DNA of 64,000 nucleotides from CAVOXO01 sp963700425 (GTDB lineage: Bacteria > Actinomycetota > Acidimicrobiia > Acidimicrobiales > Microtrichaceae), in the NCBI GenBank assembly GCA_963700425.1, contig CAVOXO010000001.1, positions 1,798,001-1,862,000 of the forward strand, given 5' to 3'. Position 1 is the stretch's first letter, and every line of letters starts with the position of its first letter. A program made the translations under genes and the position numbers. Of this stretch, positions 52,822 through 62,671 are shown in pieces. The notes beneath the pieces are model-generated. The model made no database searches and had not been told where the DNA came from. It saw only the letters and a list, made by a program, of their open reading frames with translations.

Positions 52822-54615
52822 TCAGTCGTCGGCGCGCGGAAGGACCCGCAGTCCGAGCTCTGCCAGTTGCACGGGGTCGATGTCGGTCGGGGCCCTGGTC
52901 AGGGGGTCGGACCCCGACTGGGTCTTCGGGAACGCAATCACCTCGCGTATGTTCTCCTCCCCTACCAGGAGGGCCGTCACCCGATCGATGCCGAAGGCGA
53001 ATCCCGCATGGGGAGGTGCGCCGAAGCGGAAGGCGTCGAGCAGGAATCCGAATTTGGCCTGGGCCTCGTCCTCGGAGATGCCCAGGAGATCGAAGATCTT
53101 CCGTTGGATGTCGGCCCGATGGATACGGACCGAACCCGAACCCAGCTCCCAGCCGTTGAGGACGAGGTCGTAGGCCTGCGAGCGCACCTCGAGGCAGCGC
53201 TCCACGGGTGCACCGGCGGACACCTCCTCGAGAATGTGCACGTCGTCGGGGTGCGGCATGGTGAACGGGTGGTGGGATGACACCGGGCGGCCCGTCGCGG
53301 CATCGACCTCCTCGAACAACGGGAAATCGACGATCCACACGAACGTGAGGGGACCCTCCCCCACCGGCGGACGGCCGAGCTCGGTACGGAGCAATCCGAG
53401 GACGTGGCGAACCGCAGGACGATCATCGGCCACCAGGAACAACATGTCCCCGGGCCGCGCCCCGAGTCGCTCGGGGAGCGCCGCCAGCTCGGCGCCACTG
53501 AGAAACTTGGCGATCGGCGACTCGAGTTCGATCCGGTCACCATCGCCGCGGACCCTCATCCACACCAGACCCTTGGCTCCCCAGCGCTTGGCGGTGTCGG
53601 TGAGATCGTCGAGGCGATTGCGTCCCAGATCGGCCGCGCCCTCCACTCGGATGCCCTTGACGCACTCCGCCTTGAAGGCGTTGAACCCGGTCTCGGCGAA
53701 GATGTCGGTGAGCTCGGTCAGTTCCATCCCGAACCGCAGGTCGGGCTTGTCGGATCCGAACCGCTCGGCCGCCTCGAGCCAGGTCATCGTCGGGATCTCC
53801 CCGACCGATTCGCCCTTCACCTCTTCGACCACCGCGCCGATCGCCGCCGAGATCACCGACAGGACATCCTCCTGGGAGGCGAAGCTCATCTCGGCATCGA
53901 GCTGCATGAACTCGAACTGCCGGTCGGCCCGGAGATCCTCATCCCTCAGACAGCGGGCGATCTGGTAGTAGCGATCGATTCCGCCCACCATCGTCAACTG
54001 CTTGAAGAGCTGGGGTGACTGCGGCAGGGCGTAGAACCGGCCGGGCGACTGGCGCGACGGCACGACGAAGTCGCGGGCGCCCTCGGGGGTCGAGGCGATC
54101 AGCATCGGCGTCTCGATCTCGACGAACCCCTGGGACTCCATGGATCGCCTGATCGCCGAGTTGACGCGTGCCCGGGTCCGCAGGTTGGACTGCATCTGGT
54201 CGCGGCGCAGATCGAGATAACGATGGCGCAGCCTGATGGTCTCGTCGGTCTCGGTTCGACCGTCGAGAGGAAAGGGCGGCGGCTCGGCCGAGGACAGCAC
54301 CTCGACCGAACACTCCTTGATCTCGATCTCGCCGGTGGCGAGCGACGGGTTCACCGTTCCCTCCAGCCGCGCTTCGACCGTCCCGGTGACCCGGACCACG
54401 AATTCGCTGCGAAGGTCGGCTGCACCATCGACGACGCACTGCACCAGGCCGGTGTGGTCGCGCAGGTCGATGAAGGCGAGGTGCTCGCCGTGCTCCCGCC
54501 GGCGCGCCACCCAGCCGCACATCGACACCGTGCGCCCGATGTCGGTGGCGCGGAGGTCACCGCACATGTCGGTGCGGAGCCCCGTGGTCAAGTCGGGGTG
54601 GGTTCTGTCGGTCAC
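52822..54615 (-). CDS. aspS: Aspartyl-tRNA synthetase
   Basis: 597 residues, bacterial class IIb type: OB-fold anticodon-binding N-terminus (VSMCGWVARRREHGEHLAFIDLRDHTG), motif 1/flipping loop with TPEGARDFVVPSR, FYALPQSPQLFKQLTM, motif 2 FRDEDLRADRQFEF-like (CLRDEDLRADRQFEFMQLD), the GAD insertion in the middle, and motif 3 AGFAFGIDRVTALLVGEENIREVIAFPKTQSG. Overlaps the hisS stop by 4 nt. Whether it also charges tRNA-Asn cannot be decided here since gatCAB is not in view. Intact. Confidence 0.97.
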   Translation of the reverse strand: MTDRTHPDLTTGLRTDMCGDLRATDIGRTVSMCGWVARRREHGEHLAFIDLRDHTGLVQCVVDGAADLRSEFVVRVTGTVEARLEGTVNPSLATGEIEIKECSVEVLSSAEPPPFPLDGRTETDETIRLRHRYLDLRRDQMQSNLRTRARVNSAIRRSMESQGFVEIETPMLIASTPEGARDFVVPSRQSPGRFYALPQSPQLFKQLTMVGGIDRYYQIARCLRDEDLRADRQFEFMQLDAEMSFASQEDVLSVISAAIGAVVEEVKGESVGEIPTMTWLEAAERFGSDKPDLRFGMELTELTDIFAETGFNAFKAECVKGIRVEGAADLGRNRLDDLTDTAKRWGAKGLVWMRVRGDGDRIELESPIAKFLSGAELAALPERLGARPGDMLFLVADDRPAVRHVLGLLRTELGRPPVGEGPLTFVWIVDFPLFEEVDAATGRPVSSHHPFTMPHPDDVHILEEVSAGAPVERCLEVRSQAYDLVLNGWELGSGSVRIHRADIQRKIFDLLGISEDEAQAKFGFLLDAFRFGAPPHAGFAFGIDRVTALLVGEENIREVIAFPKTQSGSDPLTRAPTDIDPVQLAELGLRVLPRADD

Positions 54616-55877
54616 GTCAACAACTTCCTGATCTCGTCACACATCTCCGAACGGGCGACCGTTCGTTGTTCGCCGTCGGTGCGGAGGGAACGAAGCGTCA
54701 CCGCGTTCGCCTCCCTCTCGTCGTCGCCGCTCAACACCGCGATCTCGGCTCCCGACCGATCGGCCGCCTTCATCTGGGCCTTGGGCGAGCGGGCATCGAA
54801 GGCCCGATCGGTCTTCAGGCCGGCCCGACGCAACTCGGTCGTGATGTCGCGGACGTCTCTCTGGTCGCCACCGAAGCCCACGACGAACACGTCGACGCTG
54901 TTCTCTTCGACGAGAAACGCCTGCTCTGCGTCGCAGGCCAGCAGGACTCTCTCGACCCCGGAGCCATAGCCGAAGCCTGGAGTGTCGGGGCCTCCGAGCG
55001 CAGCGACGAGCCCGTCGTACCGGCCCCCGCCTCCGATCGTCGACTGAGACGCATCGATGGCGTCGCTGATGATCTCGAACACGGTGTGGGTGTAGTAGTC
55101 GAGACCCCGAACGAGTCGAGGGTTCACCTCGAAGGGGACGCCCGCGGCGTCGAGCCCGTCTCGGACCCGCTCGGCGTGGGCCCGGGCCTCCTCGCCCATT
55201 CGGTCCCAGAGGGTGGGGGCGTCACCGAGCGTCGCGACCGTCTCGGGGTTCTTGGAATCGAGAATGCGCAGCGGGTGCGACCCGATCTTCGCGGCGTCGT
55301 CGGGGTGCATCACCGACGCGTGGCCACGCAGGAAGGCGTCGAGATCCTCGGCGTACACCCGACGTGACTCGGGGTCGCCGATCGAGTTGATCTCGAGGCG
55401 CACCCTGCGGAGTCCCAGTGATGCGTAGAAGTCCCACAACCCGACGATCATCTCGACGTCGACGTCGGGGTCGGGCGAGCCGAAGCATTCGGCTCCGATC
55501 TGGTGATGTTGGCGGAACCTCCCGGCCTGTGGCTTCTCGTGACGGAAGTGCTCGGAGATGTAGGAGACCTTCCACGGGAGGATCGGGTGGTGCTCGACGA
55601 AGGACCGGGCGACGCCGGCGGTCGACTCGGGGCGCAGAGCGACCATCGTTCCGTCGCGATCCTCGAAGGCGTACATCTCCTTGCTCACCACGTCGGTACC
55701 CACCCCGAGGCGCTGGAAGACCGCCAGCTCCTCGAGTACGGGGGTCCGTATCTGGGCGTATCCCGATGCCTCGAGAGCCTCGAGGAAAGCGTCGATGAGC
55801 AACCTCCACCGCCGGGACGTGGCGGGAAGAACGTCTTTCATCCCGGTCAGGGATCTGGGCGTGTCGGGGGCGGCCAC
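54612..55877 (-). CDS. hisS: Histidyl-tRNA synthetase
   Basis: Class IIa synthetase, about 421 residues. TPRSLTGMKDVLP at the N-terminus, motif 2 ALRPESTAGVARSFVEH and FRHEKPQAGRFRQHHQIGAECFG, the histidine-specific RLVRGLDYYTHTVFE, and motif 3 GYGSGVERVLLA; the C-terminal anticodon domain follows. The open frame extends to an ATG at 55919, but I prefer the GTG at 55877 (VAAPDTPRSL), 9 nt after TACCAT (55887-55892), because the residues before it do not fit the family and the aligned core starts here. Followed by aspS with a 4-nt overlap. Confidence 0.95.
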   Translation of the reverse strand: MAAPDTPRSLTGMKDVLPATSRRWRLLIDAFLEALEASGYAQIRTPVLEELAVFQRLGVGTDVVSKEMYAFEDRDGTMVALRPESTAGVARSFVEHHPILPWKVSYISEHFRHEKPQAGRFRQHHQIGAECFGSPDPDVDVEMIVGLWDFYASLGLRRVRLEINSIGDPESRRVYAEDLDAFLRGHASVMHPDDAAKIGSHPLRILDSKNPETVATLGDAPTLWDRMGEEARAHAERVRDGLDAAGVPFEVNPRLVRGLDYYTHTVFEIISDAIDASQSTIGGGGRYDGLVAALGGPDTPGFGYGSGVERVLLACDAEQAFLVEENSVDVFVVGFGGDQRDVRDITTELRRAGLKTDRAFDARSPKAQMKAADRSGAEIAVLSGDDEREANAVTLRSLRTDGEQRTVARSEMCDEIRKLLT

Positions 55878-55886
55878 GGACACCCG

Positions 55887-55892
55887 ATGGTA
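55887..55892 (-). promoter_or_regulatory. -10 box for hisS
   Basis: TACCAT on the minus strand ends 9 nt before the GTG at 55877. Supports the shorter hisS start. Confidence 0.45.
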
Positions 55893-55972
55893 GGTGATGT
55901 CGGCGCCGCGGCCGGCCATCGAGAGCGCCGTCGTGGCCGTGCTCTCGGGCCGTCTCGGCGGGGGCCTCGCCC

Positions 55973-55978
55973 TAGTGT
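55973..55978 (+). promoter_or_regulatory. -10 box for menB
   Basis: TAGTGT on the plus strand, about 52 nt upstream of the menB GTG, in the gap between divergent hisS and menB. Here there is a leader with a Shine-Dalgarno sequence, unlike most starts in this window. Confidence 0.35.
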
Positions 55979-56030
55979 GGACCCGTCACGCCCGCGGGTG
56001 CGGAGTCGTCGTGGCGCGGAGGAGGAACCA

Positions 56031-56930
56031 GTGGTCTCGGAGATCTTCGATGCGGAGCGTTGGGCCGAGGTGGAGGGCTTCGACTTCGATGACATCACAT
56101 ATCACCGCGCCGTCGACGGCGGCGTGGTCCGTATCGCCTTCGACCGACCCGAGGTGCGCAACGCCTTCCGACCCTCGACCGTCGACGAACTGTTCAGGGC
56201 CCTCGATCACGCCCGGATGTCCACGCACGTCGGGTGTGTTCTGCTCACCGGCAATGGCCCGTCCCCCGTCGACGGAGGATGGGCGTTCTGCTCGGGCGGC
56301 GATCAGCGGATCAGGGGACGCGACGGATACCGCTACGCCGAGGGCGACGACGCCGGATCCATCGATCCGGCACGCACCGGACGACTGCACATCCTCGAAG
56401 TCCAGCGCCTCATCCGGATGATGCCGAAGGTGGTCATCTGCGTGGTGCCCGGCTGGGCCGCCGGCGGTGGCCACAGCCTCCACGTCGTGGCCGACCTGAC
56501 CCTGGCCAGCGAGGAACACGCCCGTTTCAAACAGACCGATGCCGACGTCGCCAGCTTCGACGGCGGCTTCGGTTCCGCCTATCTGGCGCGGCAGGTGGGC
56601 CAGAAGTTCGCCAGGGAGATCTTCTTCCTCGGAGAGACCTACAGCGCCGAGGACGCCCACCGCATGGGGATGGTCAACGCCGTGGTCCCCCATGCCGAGC
56701 TGGAGTCGACCGCGCTCGAGTGGGGGCGCAAGATCTGCGCGAAGAGCCCGACGGCCCAGCGCATGCTGAAGTTCTCGTTCAACCTCATCGACGACGGGCT
56801 CGTCGGTCAGCAGGTCTTCGCCGGCGAGGCGACCCGTCTCGCCTACATGACCGATGAAGCGGCCGAGGGTCGGGACTCCTTCCTGGAGAAACGCGAGCCC
56901 GACTGGTCCGCGTACCCCTATCACTTCTGA
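56031..56930 (+). CDS. menB: 1,4-dihydroxy-2-naphthoyl-CoA synthase
   Basis: Crotonase-fold enzyme of menaquinone synthesis, 299 residues. GGVVRIAFDRPEVRNAFRPSTVDEL, VDGGWAFCSGGDQRIRGRDGYRYAEGDD (MenB-specific loop), PGWAAGGGHSLHVVADLTLAS (oxyanion hole) and DADVASFDGGFGSAYLARQVGQKFAREIFFL identify MenB rather than general enoyl-CoA hydratases. GTG at 56031 with GGAGG 5 nt upstream. It lies alone on the plus strand between hisS and rel with no other men genes; implies menaquinone respiration. Confidence 0.95.
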   Translation: MVSEIFDAERWAEVEGFDFDDITYHRAVDGGVVRIAFDRPEVRNAFRPSTVDELFRALDHARMSTHVGCVLLTGNGPSPVDGGWAFCSGGDQRIRGRDGYRYAEGDDAGSIDPARTGRLHILEVQRLIRMMPKVVICVVPGWAAGGGHSLHVVADLTLASEEHARFKQTDADVASFDGGFGSAYLARQVGQKFAREIFFLGETYSAEDAHRMGMVNAVVPHAELESTALEWGRKICAKSPTAQRMLKFSFNLIDDGLVGQQVFAGEATRLAYMTDEAAEGRDSFLEKREPDWSAYPYHF

Positions 56931-56968
56931 ACCGGCCCTCCGGGCGCCGCTCCGACCACCCGTGGCGC

Positions 56969-59194
56969 CTACCCCGATGAGGAACCGCCCGGAAGCACCC
57001 GGTAGGCGTCGTAGACCGAGTCGATCCGGCGGATTCGTCCGAGGATGCTCTCGAGGTGGGAGGGATCGCCGAGTTCGAACTCGAAGCGCATCGTCGACAC
57101 CCGGTCGGACCCTGTCTGGGTCTGGGCCATGAGGATGTTGACCTGTTGATCCGACAGGGTCGAGGTGATGTCGGTCAACAGCCGCGAGCGATCCAGCGCC
57201 TTGACCTCCACCAGGGCCACGAACAACCCCGCGCTGTCGTCGTCCCAGGCGACGTCGAGAACCCGGTCCGAAGGACCAGAGGCCAGGCTCATGGCATTGG
57301 CACAGTCCGTGCGGTGGATACTGACCCCTCGTCCCTTGGTCACGTACCCGATGATCTCGTCAGGAGGAACGGGGGCGCAGCAGCGAGCGATCCTCACCAT
57401 GACGTCGTCGAAGCCCTCGACGTTGACCCCGACGCGACCGTCGCGGGGGCGTCGACGATGGTGACGGGCCGATGTCGAGACCATCTCCTCGCGTTCGGGC
57501 ACGGCCTGTCGCAACATCCGCGACAGGCGCCCTGCGACCGCCTCCCCCGAGATGTGGTGCTCGCCGATGGCCGCGAGCATGGCGTCGACCGAGCCGTAGT
57601 TGAGCTCCTTGGCGACGTCTGCGATCAGCGCGCTGTTGAGAACGCGCTGTGTGGGCAGGCCTTCACGCCTCACCGCCTTGATGAGCGCCTCGCTGCCGGA
57701 GTCCCTGGCATCCTCCCGGCGTTCGCGGCTGTACCACTGCTTGATCTTCGTCCCCGCGGATCGCGTCGCCACGAAGCCGAGCCAGTCCTGGTTCGGGGCG
57801 GCACCCTCGACCTTGGACGTGAAGATCTCCACGGTGTCGCCGGAGTGGAGATGCGAGTCGAGTCGGACGAGACGACCATCGACGCGGGCGCCGATGCACC
57901 GGTGACCGACCTCGGTGTGGATGGCGTACGCGAAGTCGACCGGAGTGGCGCCAGCCGGAAGGGCGATGACATCGCCCTTCGGCGTGAAGCAGAACACCTC
58001 GTCCTGCTCCAGGTCGATCTTCAGGTTCGCCATGAACTCGTCGGGGTCGGAGAGCTCCCGTTGCCAGTCCACCACTCTCGACAACCAGGGAAGATCGGCG
58101 TCGGGGGCGTTGCCCTCCTTGTACGCGAAGTGGGCCGCGACGCCGGACTCCGCTCGCCGGTGCATGTCGCGGGTCCTTATCTGAACCTCGATGTTCTTGC
58201 CGAACGGACCCACCACGGTGGTGTGCAGCGACTGGTACAGGTTGAACTTCGGCATGGCGATGTAGTCCTTGAACCGCCCCGACACCGGCCTCCACAACGA
58301 GTGGACGCACCCGAGCGCCGCGTAGCAGTCCTTCTCGCTCTCGACGATGATCCGCAGGCCCACCAGGTCGTAGATCTCGCTGAACTCCTTGCCCCGCAGG
58401 ACCATCTTCTCGTAGATGCTCCAGAGGTGTTTCGGGCGGCCCGTCACCTCGGCGGCCACTCCGAGCATGTCCAACTGGACCCTTACCTGCTCCTCCACCT
58501 GGGCGACCATGAGCTCCCGCTCGGGCGCCCGCCCCGCCACCATGTGGTCGATCTCCGCGAACACCTTCGGTTGGAGAGCGGCGAAGCACAGATCCTCGAG
58601 CTGTTGTTTCACGTCGCCCATGCCGAGCCGATGCGCCAACGGGGCGTAGACGTCGACGGTCTCACGCGCCGTGGCCTCCTGCTTCGACGGAGGGAAGGCG
58701 GCGATCGTGCGCATGTTGTGGAGACGATCGGCCAGCTTGATGACGAGAACCCGAACGTCCTTGGCGGTGGCGACGAGCATCTTGCGAATCGTCGCGGCCT
58801 GCTGAGCCTCTTTCGTGTCGAAGTGGAGGCGGTCCAGCTTCGTCACGCCGTCCACGAGTTGCGCAGCATCACGTCCGAAATCGGTCTCGACCCATCCCAG
58901 CGCCATGTCGGTGTCCTCGACGGCGTCGTGGAGTAGCGCGGCGATGACGGTGGTCTCGTCCATTCCCAGCCGGGCACAGATCGTGGCGACCGCCAACGGA
59001 TGGGTGATGTACGGCTCGCCCGACTTCCGTGTCTGGCCTTCATGGGCGGCGGCCGCGGCCGCGTAGGCCCGCACGATTCCCTCGGTCGGCGCCTTGGGGC
59101 GGGTCTGGCGGAAGATCTCCACCAGTCCCTGGACCTCGAGAGCCGCGGGGAGTTGATGGCGTCTCCACGGCAGGACTCTGGCCACGGCCGGCAT
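56969..59194 (-). CDS. rel: Bifunctional (p)ppGpp synthetase/hydrolase
   Basis: Stringent-response enzyme of 741 residues. HD hydrolase domain with H51, H65 and H89-D90 (HDAVEDTD) intact; synthetase domain with ESEKDCYAALGCVHSLW, RFKDYIAMPKFNLYQSLHTTVVG; TGS domain about 400-460 (VFCFTPKGDVIALPAGATPVDFAYAIHTEVGHRCIGARVDG); helical and zinc-finger-like region with CCAPVPPDEIIGYVTKGRGVSIHRTDC; C-terminal ACT domain. Both activities appear functional. It follows apt by 9 nt, as in most actinobacteria. Confidence 0.97.
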   Translation of the reverse strand: MPAVARVLPWRRHQLPAALEVQGLVEIFRQTRPKAPTEGIVRAYAAAAAAHEGQTRKSGEPYITHPLAVATICARLGMDETTVIAALLHDAVEDTDMALGWVETDFGRDAAQLVDGVTKLDRLHFDTKEAQQAATIRKMLVATAKDVRVLVIKLADRLHNMRTIAAFPPSKQEATARETVDVYAPLAHRLGMGDVKQQLEDLCFAALQPKVFAEIDHMVAGRAPERELMVAQVEEQVRVQLDMLGVAAEVTGRPKHLWSIYEKMVLRGKEFSEIYDLVGLRIIVESEKDCYAALGCVHSLWRPVSGRFKDYIAMPKFNLYQSLHTTVVGPFGKNIEVQIRTRDMHRRAESGVAAHFAYKEGNAPDADLPWLSRVVDWQRELSDPDEFMANLKIDLEQDEVFCFTPKGDVIALPAGATPVDFAYAIHTEVGHRCIGARVDGRLVRLDSHLHSGDTVEIFTSKVEGAAPNQDWLGFVATRSAGTKIKQWYSRERREDARDSGSEALIKAVRREGLPTQRVLNSALIADVAKELNYGSVDAMLAAIGEHHISGEAVAGRLSRMLRQAVPEREEMVSTSARHHRRRPRDGRVGVNVEGFDDVMVRIARCCAPVPPDEIIGYVTKGRGVSIHRTDCANAMSLASGPSDRVLDVAWDDDSAGLFVALVEVKALDRSRLLTDITSTLSDQQVNILMAQTQTGSDRVSTMRFEFELGDPSHLESILGRIRRIDSVYDAYRVLPGGSSSG

Positions 59195-59203
59195 CGCGAC
59201 CTC

Positions 59204-59725
59204 TCAGTCGTACCGGAGCACGGAGTGCACCCGGTGTCCGTCGAGACGTTCTCTCGCCCCGAGAGCGGTCACTTCGATCAGAGCGGCGACAGAGGTGACC
59301 ACGGCGCCCGCCGATTCGACGAGATGAACGGTGGCCGCCGCGGTTCCCCCGGTCGCCAGCACATCGTCGATCACCAGGACCCGCGCCCCTTCGCCCAGCC
59401 CGTCGAGGTGGATCTCGAGGCTGTCGCTGCCGTACTCCAGGTCATAGGTGATGGACGAGATCGCCCTCGGAAGCTTGTTCGGCTTGCGCACCGGAACGAA
59501 CGGTCGCCTCAGCGCCATCGCCACCGGGGTCCCGAACAGGAATCCCCGCGCCTCGATGCCGACCACGGCATCGACGACATCGACGAACGGCTCAGCGAGT
59601 CGGTCGATCGCCACCCCGAACGCTTCGGGATCCCCCAGCAACGGCGTGATGTCGCGGAACAGGATCCCCGGTTCGGGGAAGTCGGGCACATCGTGGACGT
59701 ACCGCCGCAGATCGACGCCGTTCAT
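59204..59725 (-). CDS. apt: Adenine phosphoribosyltransferase
   Basis: Salvages adenine to AMP. 173 residues. FPEPGILFRDITPLLGDPEAF at the N-terminus, IEARGFLFGTPVAM, and the PRPP loop VLVIDDVLATGGTAAATVHL. Start 59725 is 6 nt after TACGGT (59732-59737), giving a leaderless apt-rel transcript. The secF stop is 61 nt upstream. Confidence 0.95.
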   Translation of the reverse strand: MNGVDLRRYVHDVPDFPEPGILFRDITPLLGDPEAFGVAIDRLAEPFVDVVDAVVGIEARGFLFGTPVAMALRRPFVPVRKPNKLPRAISSITYDLEYGSDSLEIHLDGLGEGARVLVIDDVLATGGTAAATVHLVESAGAVVTSVAALIEVTALGARERLDGHRVHSVLRYD

Positions 59726-59731
59726 CCCCCA

Positions 59732-59737
59732 ACCGTA
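59732..59737 (-). promoter_or_regulatory. -10 box for apt-rel
   Basis: TACGGT on the minus strand ends 6 nt before the apt ATG. No ribosome-binding site fits in the gap. Confidence 0.55.
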
Positions 59738-59786
59738 CCGAAGGCGCACCATACCCGGATCAACGCCACCGAACGGCCCCCGGCAT

Positions 59787-60938
59787 CTATCGCTTGCGAC
59801 CCTTGCGCGGTCGGGGCGGATGCGAACGTTGGTACAGAGCGGCCTTCGACTCCACGTCGGATCCCGCCTTTGCGGATACCGCGGCGCGGGGGGTGGCCAT
59901 CGCGTCACCCCTCGGCACGGTCGCCCCACGGGACGGTTCGCCCGGAACGATGTGATCGGCCTCGTCCTCGACGCCCCGGCTGCGGGCGCGTTCACGGATA
60001 CGCCGATAATGGGGCTCACGCTCCTTGAGGACCGTCACCACGGGCGATGCCACGAAGATCGACGAGTACGTGCCGGCGAGAAGGCCGATGAACAAGGCGA
60101 GAGAGAAGTCGAACATGACGGCCTGGCCGTAGAAGACCCCGCCGATGACGAGAATCGACAACACCGGCACCACGGTGGACAGGGTGGTGTTGATCGACCT
60201 CATGAGAACCTGGTTCAGCGACCGCCGGATGATGGCCGTGAAGGTGTACTGGCCGGTCCGCTCGTAGCGATCGCAGTTCTCGATGACCCGGTCGTACACC
60301 ACGATCGTGTCGTACAGGGAGTAACCGAGGATCGTCAGGAACGAGATCACCGTGGCCGGGGTGACCGCGAACTGGAAGATGGCATAGACACCGACCGTCA
60401 GAACCACATCGTGGATCACGGCGATGATCGCGGAGGCCGCCATGCGCGCCTCGAGTTGCCAGCTGATGTACAGGGCCACGACCACCAGGAACACCACCAA
60501 CGCCTTGGCGGCATCACGGGTGATCTTTCCACCCCACGACGGACCGACGGTGTTGGTGCCCACCTCGTCGAGATCGACGCCGGCGGCGTCGGCCAGAGCG
60601 GCCGCGATCTCCTCGGACTCCGAGATCGATTTCGATTCCTCGGCCTGGATCCTCACGATCCTGTCACCATCGGCGTTCTCGACCACCTGGATCTTCGAGT
60701 TCGACCCCTTGTCGAAGTCGTCGAGAACGGAGCGGGCGTCGTCGACGGTCAGCTCGTCGGAGGGAACCTCCCACACGGCACCGCCGGTGAAATCGATCGA
60801 CAGGTTCAGGCCGTTGACGACCAGTGCCACCAGGCCTGCTCCGACGACGATGGCCGAGGCGATGAGGGCTCGATTCCAGTAACGAGGGAAATCGACGTCG
60901 ACATCACCCCGGTAGAGGCGTCTCCAGATCGAGATCAC
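59787..60938 (-). CDS. secF: Protein translocase subunit SecF
   Basis: Six-TM membrane partner of SecD that uses proton motive force to help export. 383 residues. VNGLNLSIDFTGGAVWEV (periplasmic P1 entry), AALADAAGVDLDEVGTNTVGPSWG, then the TM block with VIHDVVLTVGVYAIFQ, ILGYSLYDTIVVYDRVIEN and SINTTLSTVVPVLSILVIGG, the SecF signatures. The C-terminus is a long basic, disordered tail rich in R and K, longer than in E. coli. Overlaps secD by 4 nt. Confidence 0.95.
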   Translation of the reverse strand: MISIWRRLYRGDVDVDFPRYWNRALIASAIVVGAGLVALVVNGLNLSIDFTGGAVWEVPSDELTVDDARSVLDDFDKGSNSKIQVVENADGDRIVRIQAEESKSISESEEIAAALADAAGVDLDEVGTNTVGPSWGGKITRDAAKALVVFLVVVALYISWQLEARMAASAIIAVIHDVVLTVGVYAIFQFAVTPATVISFLTILGYSLYDTIVVYDRVIENCDRYERTGQYTFTAIIRRSLNQVLMRSINTTLSTVVPVLSILVIGGVFYGQAVMFDFSLALFIGLLAGTYSSIFVASPVVTVLKEREPHYRRIRERARSRGVEDEADHIVPGEPSRGATVPRGDAMATPRAAVSAKAGSDVESKAALYQRSHPPRPRKGRKR

Positions 60939-62587
60939 GACTCACCCCCGTCGAGCGCCACGGCGACGTCGTCGTCCACGGGGATACCGAACAGCGACGG
61001 CCGCTCGCCCATGGAGGACTTGGCCAACAGCGCGGTCGCCGGCCGCACGAACAGATACGACATGGCCAGGTCGATCAACGTGGCGAGACCCAGGTACAGG
61101 GCGAAGCCGCGAACCGGTCCGACCGAGAGCAGATAGAGGATCAACGCGCCGATCAGCGAGGACGTGTCGGCCTTGAGAATCGTGGAATAGGCGTCGGAGA
61201 AGGACTTGTCGACGGTCGAACGAATGGTGCGTCCCTTGCGCGCCTCTTCCTTGACGTTCTCGAAGTAGACGATCGAGCTGTCCATCACCACTCCGATCGA
61301 CACGATGATGCCGACGATTCCGGCGAGGGTCAGGGTCAGACCCCACGTCTCGCCGAGGAACGCGATGATCGAGAACAGCAGCCCGGCCGAGAGAACCAGC
61401 GACGTCACCGTGATCAGACCCAGGAGTCGGTAGTAGGCGATGATGTAGAGGGCGACGAGAGCGAGGCCCACCCCACCGGCGATGAGGCCCGACCGCAGCG
61501 CGTTCGATCCGAGGGTGGCCGAGACGGTCTGGACGCTCTGGGGTTCGAACTGAACCGGCAAGGCACCGAAACGGAGCGCGGTGGCCACGCCCTTGGCCCG
61601 CTCCTCGGTGAAGTCGCCGGTGATCTGGATCTGATCGCGTGAGAAGTTGGCCTCGTTGATGGCCGGCGCGGTCAGGACGGAGCCGTCGAGGACGATCGCC
61701 AGCCGGCCCGGTCCCGAACCCGTTCCGCCGCCGGCAGGACACTCCTCGCCGCCCGTGTTGCAGATCTGCGCCGCGGCGTTGAAGAGGTCGATGCCGTCGG
61801 CTCCCCCTTTGAACGTGGGCCGTACCTCCCATCCACCGTTCTGGCTGAGCCCGGCCGTGGCGTCCTCGATCGCGTCGCCGGTGAGCAGTGCCGGACCGAG
61901 CGAGTAGACGGTGACGGTGCCGTCCCGCTCGGGTTCCCCTTCCAGAGTGACCTCGGCGTCGACCTTGTCGTCGGCTCGCTCGGTCAGTTCCACGCCCGCC
62001 ACCCGTTCGAGGCCCAGGAGTTCCTGGAACTCGGTGGTGCTGATGTCGATGCCCCACTCGTTGGTGGGAGTGGGCGCAGTGGTGGTCGTGGTGTCGTCCT
62101 GGCCCGCCGCGGCGCTGTTGGCCAGCTCCTGTTCGAAGACCTGCTGAGCGGTGACACCCTCGGGGAGGCCCAGCTGCTCGCGCAACGCGGCGATCTGTTC
62201 GTCGGCGTCCTGTGGGGGTCGGCCGCTGACGCTGAGGACAGGGCGGAAGCGCAGCTCTGCGGTCTGGCCGACCAGGTCCAGAGCCTGTTTCTGGTCCTTG
62301 ATGCCGGGCAGTTGGACGACGATCGTCGCCCCCTGGACCGTGATGTCGGGTTCGCCGACCCCGATGGCGTTCACCCGGCGCTCGATGATGTCCTTCGCCT
62401 GCTCGAGCGCCTCGGGATCGACGTCGTTGGTCACCTCGCCGTCCTCGGTGGCCTGCAGCACGACCGACACCCCGCCCTGGAGGTCGAGTCCCAGGTTGGG
62501 CCGGTTCTGCCAGCCGAGGGTCGCCGCGACCGTGCCGACGACCACGGCGACGACAGCGATCAGCGACCGGACTCCCTTATTCTTCAT
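60935..62587 (-). CDS. secD: Protein translocase subunit SecD
   Basis: 550 residues. TM1 (LIAVVAVVVGTVAATLGW), NLGLDLQGGVSVVLQA, the P1 domain with IERRVNAIGVGEPDITVQGATIVVQLPGI, a variable insertion (about 165-290, including the Asp/Thr-rich AAGQDDTTTTTAPTPTNEWG), and the C-terminal TM block AGVVGL..LALVALYIIAYYRLLG..SIGVVMDSSIVYFENVKEEARKG. Intact. Starts about 85 nt after yajC, with TACCCT some 35 nt upstream as possible -10. Second gene of yajC-secD-secF. Confidence 0.95.
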   Translation of the reverse strand: MKNKGVRSLIAVVAVVVGTVAATLGWQNRPNLGLDLQGGVSVVLQATEDGEVTNDVDPEALEQAKDIIERRVNAIGVGEPDITVQGATIVVQLPGIKDQKQALDLVGQTAELRFRPVLSVSGRPPQDADEQIAALREQLGLPEGVTAQQVFEQELANSAAAGQDDTTTTTAPTPTNEWGIDISTTEFQELLGLERVAGVELTERADDKVDAEVTLEGEPERDGTVTVYSLGPALLTGDAIEDATAGLSQNGGWEVRPTFKGGADGIDLFNAAAQICNTGGEECPAGGGTGSGPGRLAIVLDGSVLTAPAINEANFSRDQIQITGDFTEERAKGVATALRFGALPVQFEPQSVQTVSATLGSNALRSGLIAGGVGLALVALYIIAYYRLLGLITVTSLVLSAGLLFSIIAFLGETWGLTLTLAGIVGIIVSIGVVMDSSIVYFENVKEEARKGRTIRSTVDKSFSDAYSTILKADTSSLIGALILYLLSVGPVRGFALYLGLATLIDLAMSYLFVRPATALLAKSSMGERPSLFGIPVDDDVAVALDGGES

Positions 62588-62671
62588 GACCAGCGATGCC
62601 TCGTGTGAGAGGGGGAGCAGAGCAGGGTACGGGGCGTATCCACCGAATGGGCGGATACGCGGGGGCGTCGT